The notes below the pieces were generated by a model. The model saw nothing but the letters and a program-made list of their open reading frames with translations, had not been told where the DNA came from and made no database searches. DNA of 64,000 nucleotides from Cardiocondyla obscurior (Eukaryota > Arthropoda > Insecta > Hymenoptera > Formicidae), in assembly GCF_019399895.1 (NCBI RefSeq), contig NC_091871.1:2633001-2697000 (forward strand), in the 5' to 3' direction. Of this stretch, positions 61,024-64,000 are shown one piece after another. The position numbers were made by a program, and so were the translations under genes. Numbering within the stretch: position 1 is the stretch's first letter; every line of letters starts with the position of its first letter.

Positions 61024-64000
61024 GATGTTTTTTGCCAAACGAAGTAATTCCACCAGCAGACACCCCCACCAGTTTGTCGGCCGCGTGGCGATACATATAT
61101 CCCCTCTCTCGATAATCGCCGGCGCAGTAGAGATGCATTCGGGGGTAGCGACGGCGGCGACTAGGGGCGGCTGGCCGGATGGTTGGCTGGCCGCTAAGGG
61201 GTTGCGTCGCGGCGTCGCCGTTGTCGTTTCTTGTGGATTCGGTTCCTCCGAAAGAGGGAAGCTCTCAGTCGACGCGCGATCACCCTACACGCAATACATC
61301 GTACTGTTGCTACAACCCCCGCAAGCGCCGTGCAAGAAGCATCTGCCACCCCTGATCGAAAGGGCGAGTGATATCGCGCAAGCAACAAAAAGAGCGTGAG
61401 AGGTAATCGGGGACTGCCCGTGCCCGTGATTAAATTTAATTAAATTATCAACTCTATAAGCTCGCAAGGACGTGCCGGAAAATATTTATTTTTAAATTTT
61501 AAGAAAGTACCTTAATAATTAATATTTAATATTGATAAAATTAAAGGTATATCACAATACATTCAATGTCGATGATAAAGTGCGAGATGCGTACGTTAGT
61601 AATTGAACAATTATTAAAATGATAACGATGTTGGATCAAAGCAGTTCGTTACATATATTCCGGCTCATCCGATACGTTTACAATTTTTTATTTGATTCCA
61701 CGTGTGTCTGGTGGATGGAGATTAACAATTCATATGTACATATCGTTCATTTGCATACTTTTTGTTATGCAAATATCTTACGCTGCATGAGTCATCCTCA
61801 TGGTTTGGTACGCGAACGTGACATTACGAATTACAGGTAGTCGTAGATGAGAGTTTTTTTTTTATTATACTGGTTCACCCTCGACCGATCATGCAACGCG
61901 GAAAATCACAGCGGTCGTGTACGATCACTTTTCTTATGATTAACATTAAGCAGAAACTTCCCCTCTACGCAAAATAGCAATAGTACATAACTTTTTGCAG
62001 AGCTTACTATTATATTTCATAAATAAACAAACTCGAAAACGATTTTTCTAAAGCCTGATAGATAATTAATTAAGGAACAAGATTTTATTAAAAATTTTTT
62101 TTTTAATATAGACAAAATTATGCGTTAATTAAAAATTTCATCGAATTGTTGCTATTTTCTATCCACATTAATATCGTGATTGCCAGAAGGAACAATAACC
62201 TGAATGTTTTCTCTGATAAAATCTTCAACGTTAATTACACAAATTTTGCAATAAATTATGATAAATTCACGGTCGCCGTATTCGTATCAAGCATTATCGG
62301 ATCTTGCACGTAACACCGGGAACCGTTTCATGTCCCGTAAACCACCGTGAGGGTAACGTGTAACAAACCGAGGGGGTATCTAACTATATCAGTACTGATT
62401 TCCACGACTTGTTGAGATGGGCGTCGCGTGACGCGACCGTTCCTTACTTTGAACGCGTCTCCTCCCGGTAGAGATATCTCCGTTCGCGTTGAAACGATTC
62501 CGGCCCGAAATTCTTTGCGTGGGCGTCTACGAAACTTGATGGGCTTTATCACTTTACGATCAACGATAAAAATGTTAATATATCCGCCACTTTAACTTTT
62601 GTAAAACATAAAAGGAATCCCATTCCGAGTATATTATATATTTTATAAATACACATTGTAACATCAAATTAACGAAAATGAAATCGTAGATATTAATCTA
62701 GAGAATAGCCTCGAGCTACGCACGTAGCGTGCATTATCATGCGTTTTAATAACTCACGTTACCGATATTTCCATAAACGTCTGGCGGGGATAACGGGATG
62801 AAGCGGCAATGAAAACACAACCGGTATTGTCAGACGACTGGCGTAGCGAGTGAATTACGTAGGAAATTGCGCGATACCGTTTTGCAAATTGAATTTTCAG
62901 ACAGACGCGGTGCGTCGCGGTGTCTGAAAGTGGGCAGGCCGGTTACAGGCAAACACGACAAGTTCGGATAAAGTGGCTTTAGCGTGGCGTTCCCTTTGTC
63001 TCGCCGTGCCGGCGCTCTCCGGCCACGGGGAAACGCCTTTCTTTCCACCCGCAAAGATTTACGGGGTCTATGGGGAAGAACTTTGATAATACTCGGAGCG
63101 TTATAAGAGTGGGGATCTCTCGCAGGGGCGTCTGGCGTTTTCCTTGAATAAAGTAGAAACGCATGACCGTGCGGAAGCGAAAGAAGTATCGTCAGGAGAC
63201 CCGGAGCTTCCGCGATATCATCCCGGGGTAAAAAAAAAAAATGGAGAAATAGCACGTGGCAGTTTTACTACCGAGCTCTTAACGCGACCGTCATTTCTTG
63301 CCAGGTAGAAATAAAAGATTGCTCCGTCAATCATCGACCGTCTTTATTGTTCTTATAATTTCACGGTTAGATTTTTTTTTTTTTTTCTCCTCTCTAAATA
63401 ACCGACTTGATGTAACTAAGAAAAATGCGAGAGAAGAATATAATAATATAATAAAAGAAATACATATTAATTATAAAGAGGTATAGAAAAAGAAAAATAA
63501 CACATTAATTATTTTGTCGTCGTGACCAGTTTGATTGCAAGTACAATTTGTCTTCATATTTTAAACTTTTATCTTTTTCACAGATAAAAAGGAAATAATG
63601 TTTTACCTGTTCAGTATATTTATGCGTTTAGTCCGGGAACTATTTTAAACGTAAATTATCCAGGATAAAATTGTCGTGCGGCTATCGCGGCCGCGTATAA
63701 TTTACCCGTTGGGCAACTAAGGCTAATAAGTGGATAGTGGATAGTGCTAATTCCGTTGCGGAAGAGTACCGCGAAACTGGTTGCGGTACTGACATTTAAA
63801 TATTCGCGCGGTAGGACGGGTTTGCATTTTTCCGAGAGTCCTACGAGCTTGCCTCGATTTTGAAGAATTAATTAAGAACCTTACTTTCAATTCGCCTCGC
63901 GCATTAAGTGTGCGGTACATGTGGGCTGCGATATCCGCCGACCTGGAATCTGGACTCGCGTTGGATCGCAATCTAATCCTCGTTTCTGAATTTAATAACC

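Larger units (their letters stand above)
54514..64000. other. Continuation of the long intron or intergenic DNA
   Basis: No exon, RNA gene or transposon can be supported. The longest open frames (59108-59488 plus, 60902-61399 plus, 62830-63255 minus) are in CpG-rich patches and do not resemble proteins. T-tracts occur near 58004, 60054 and 60408. Confidence 0.4.

Noticed and set aside
59108..63255. Several 100-165-codon open frames in CpG-rich patches
   Set aside because: They overlap frames on the opposite strand, contain low-complexity sequence and show no family motifs.

Overview
This window looks like eukaryotic nuclear DNA from an insect, most likely a hymenopteran and plausibly an ant. 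The reasons are short GT-AG introns (often under 400 b), AT-rich introns and spacers alternating with CpG-rich promoter islands, few transposons, and proteins that align over long stretches with animal families (RFX, ARL4, MPDU1, TTLL3, ARGLU1, CFAP100). The species assignment is inference. No bacterial, viral, rRNA, tRNA or CRISPR features were seen.

Layout from left to right: an RFX5/RFX7-type transcription factor (minus, 137-5133, seven coding exons) with a CpG-rich start region; a secreted insect protein with a possible TULIP/JHBP-like core (plus, 8216-9566); CFAP100, a coiled-coil axonemal protein (plus, 10393-13182); the Arf-like GTPase Arl4 (minus, coding 15353-16662, with an inferred non-coding first exon in a CpG island near 21.5-21.9 kb); the 3' end of a non-LTR retrotransposon (22272-22676); MPDU1, a dolichol-linked mannose utilisation protein (minus, 23257-24610); TTLL3, a tubulin glycine ligase (plus, 26971-31135, thirteen exons); and ARGLU1, an arginine/glutamate-rich splicing cofactor (minus, 33159-37367, with an extra in-frame 48-nt exon and a candidate poison exon). 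An 84%-identical 85-bp inverted repeat lies just upstream of ARGLU1.

From about 38.8 kb a plus-strand gene appears to start. It has a CpG-rich leader of roughly 0.9 kb with a TATA-like box, two sizeable uORFs, and a short first coding exon (MAFNE) followed by a canonical donor. I found no recognisable coding exon after it: 40.0-64.0 kb is consistent with one very long intron. A near-perfect recursive splice site (ratchet point) occurs at 54477-54513, where a branch consensus, pyrimidine tract and CAG are joined directly to GTAAGT. This is the most interesting signal in the window.

Functional links: CFAP100 and TTLL3 both act on axonemes (dynein regulation and tubulin glycylation), which in insects points to sperm tails and sensory cilia. 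ARGLU1 and the ratchet point concern splicing. MPDU1 serves ER glycosylation and GPI synthesis. Exon boundaries were chosen by GT/AG consensus, reading-frame continuity (every listed gene model closes in phase) and family similarity recalled from knowledge. No database search or RNA evidence was available.
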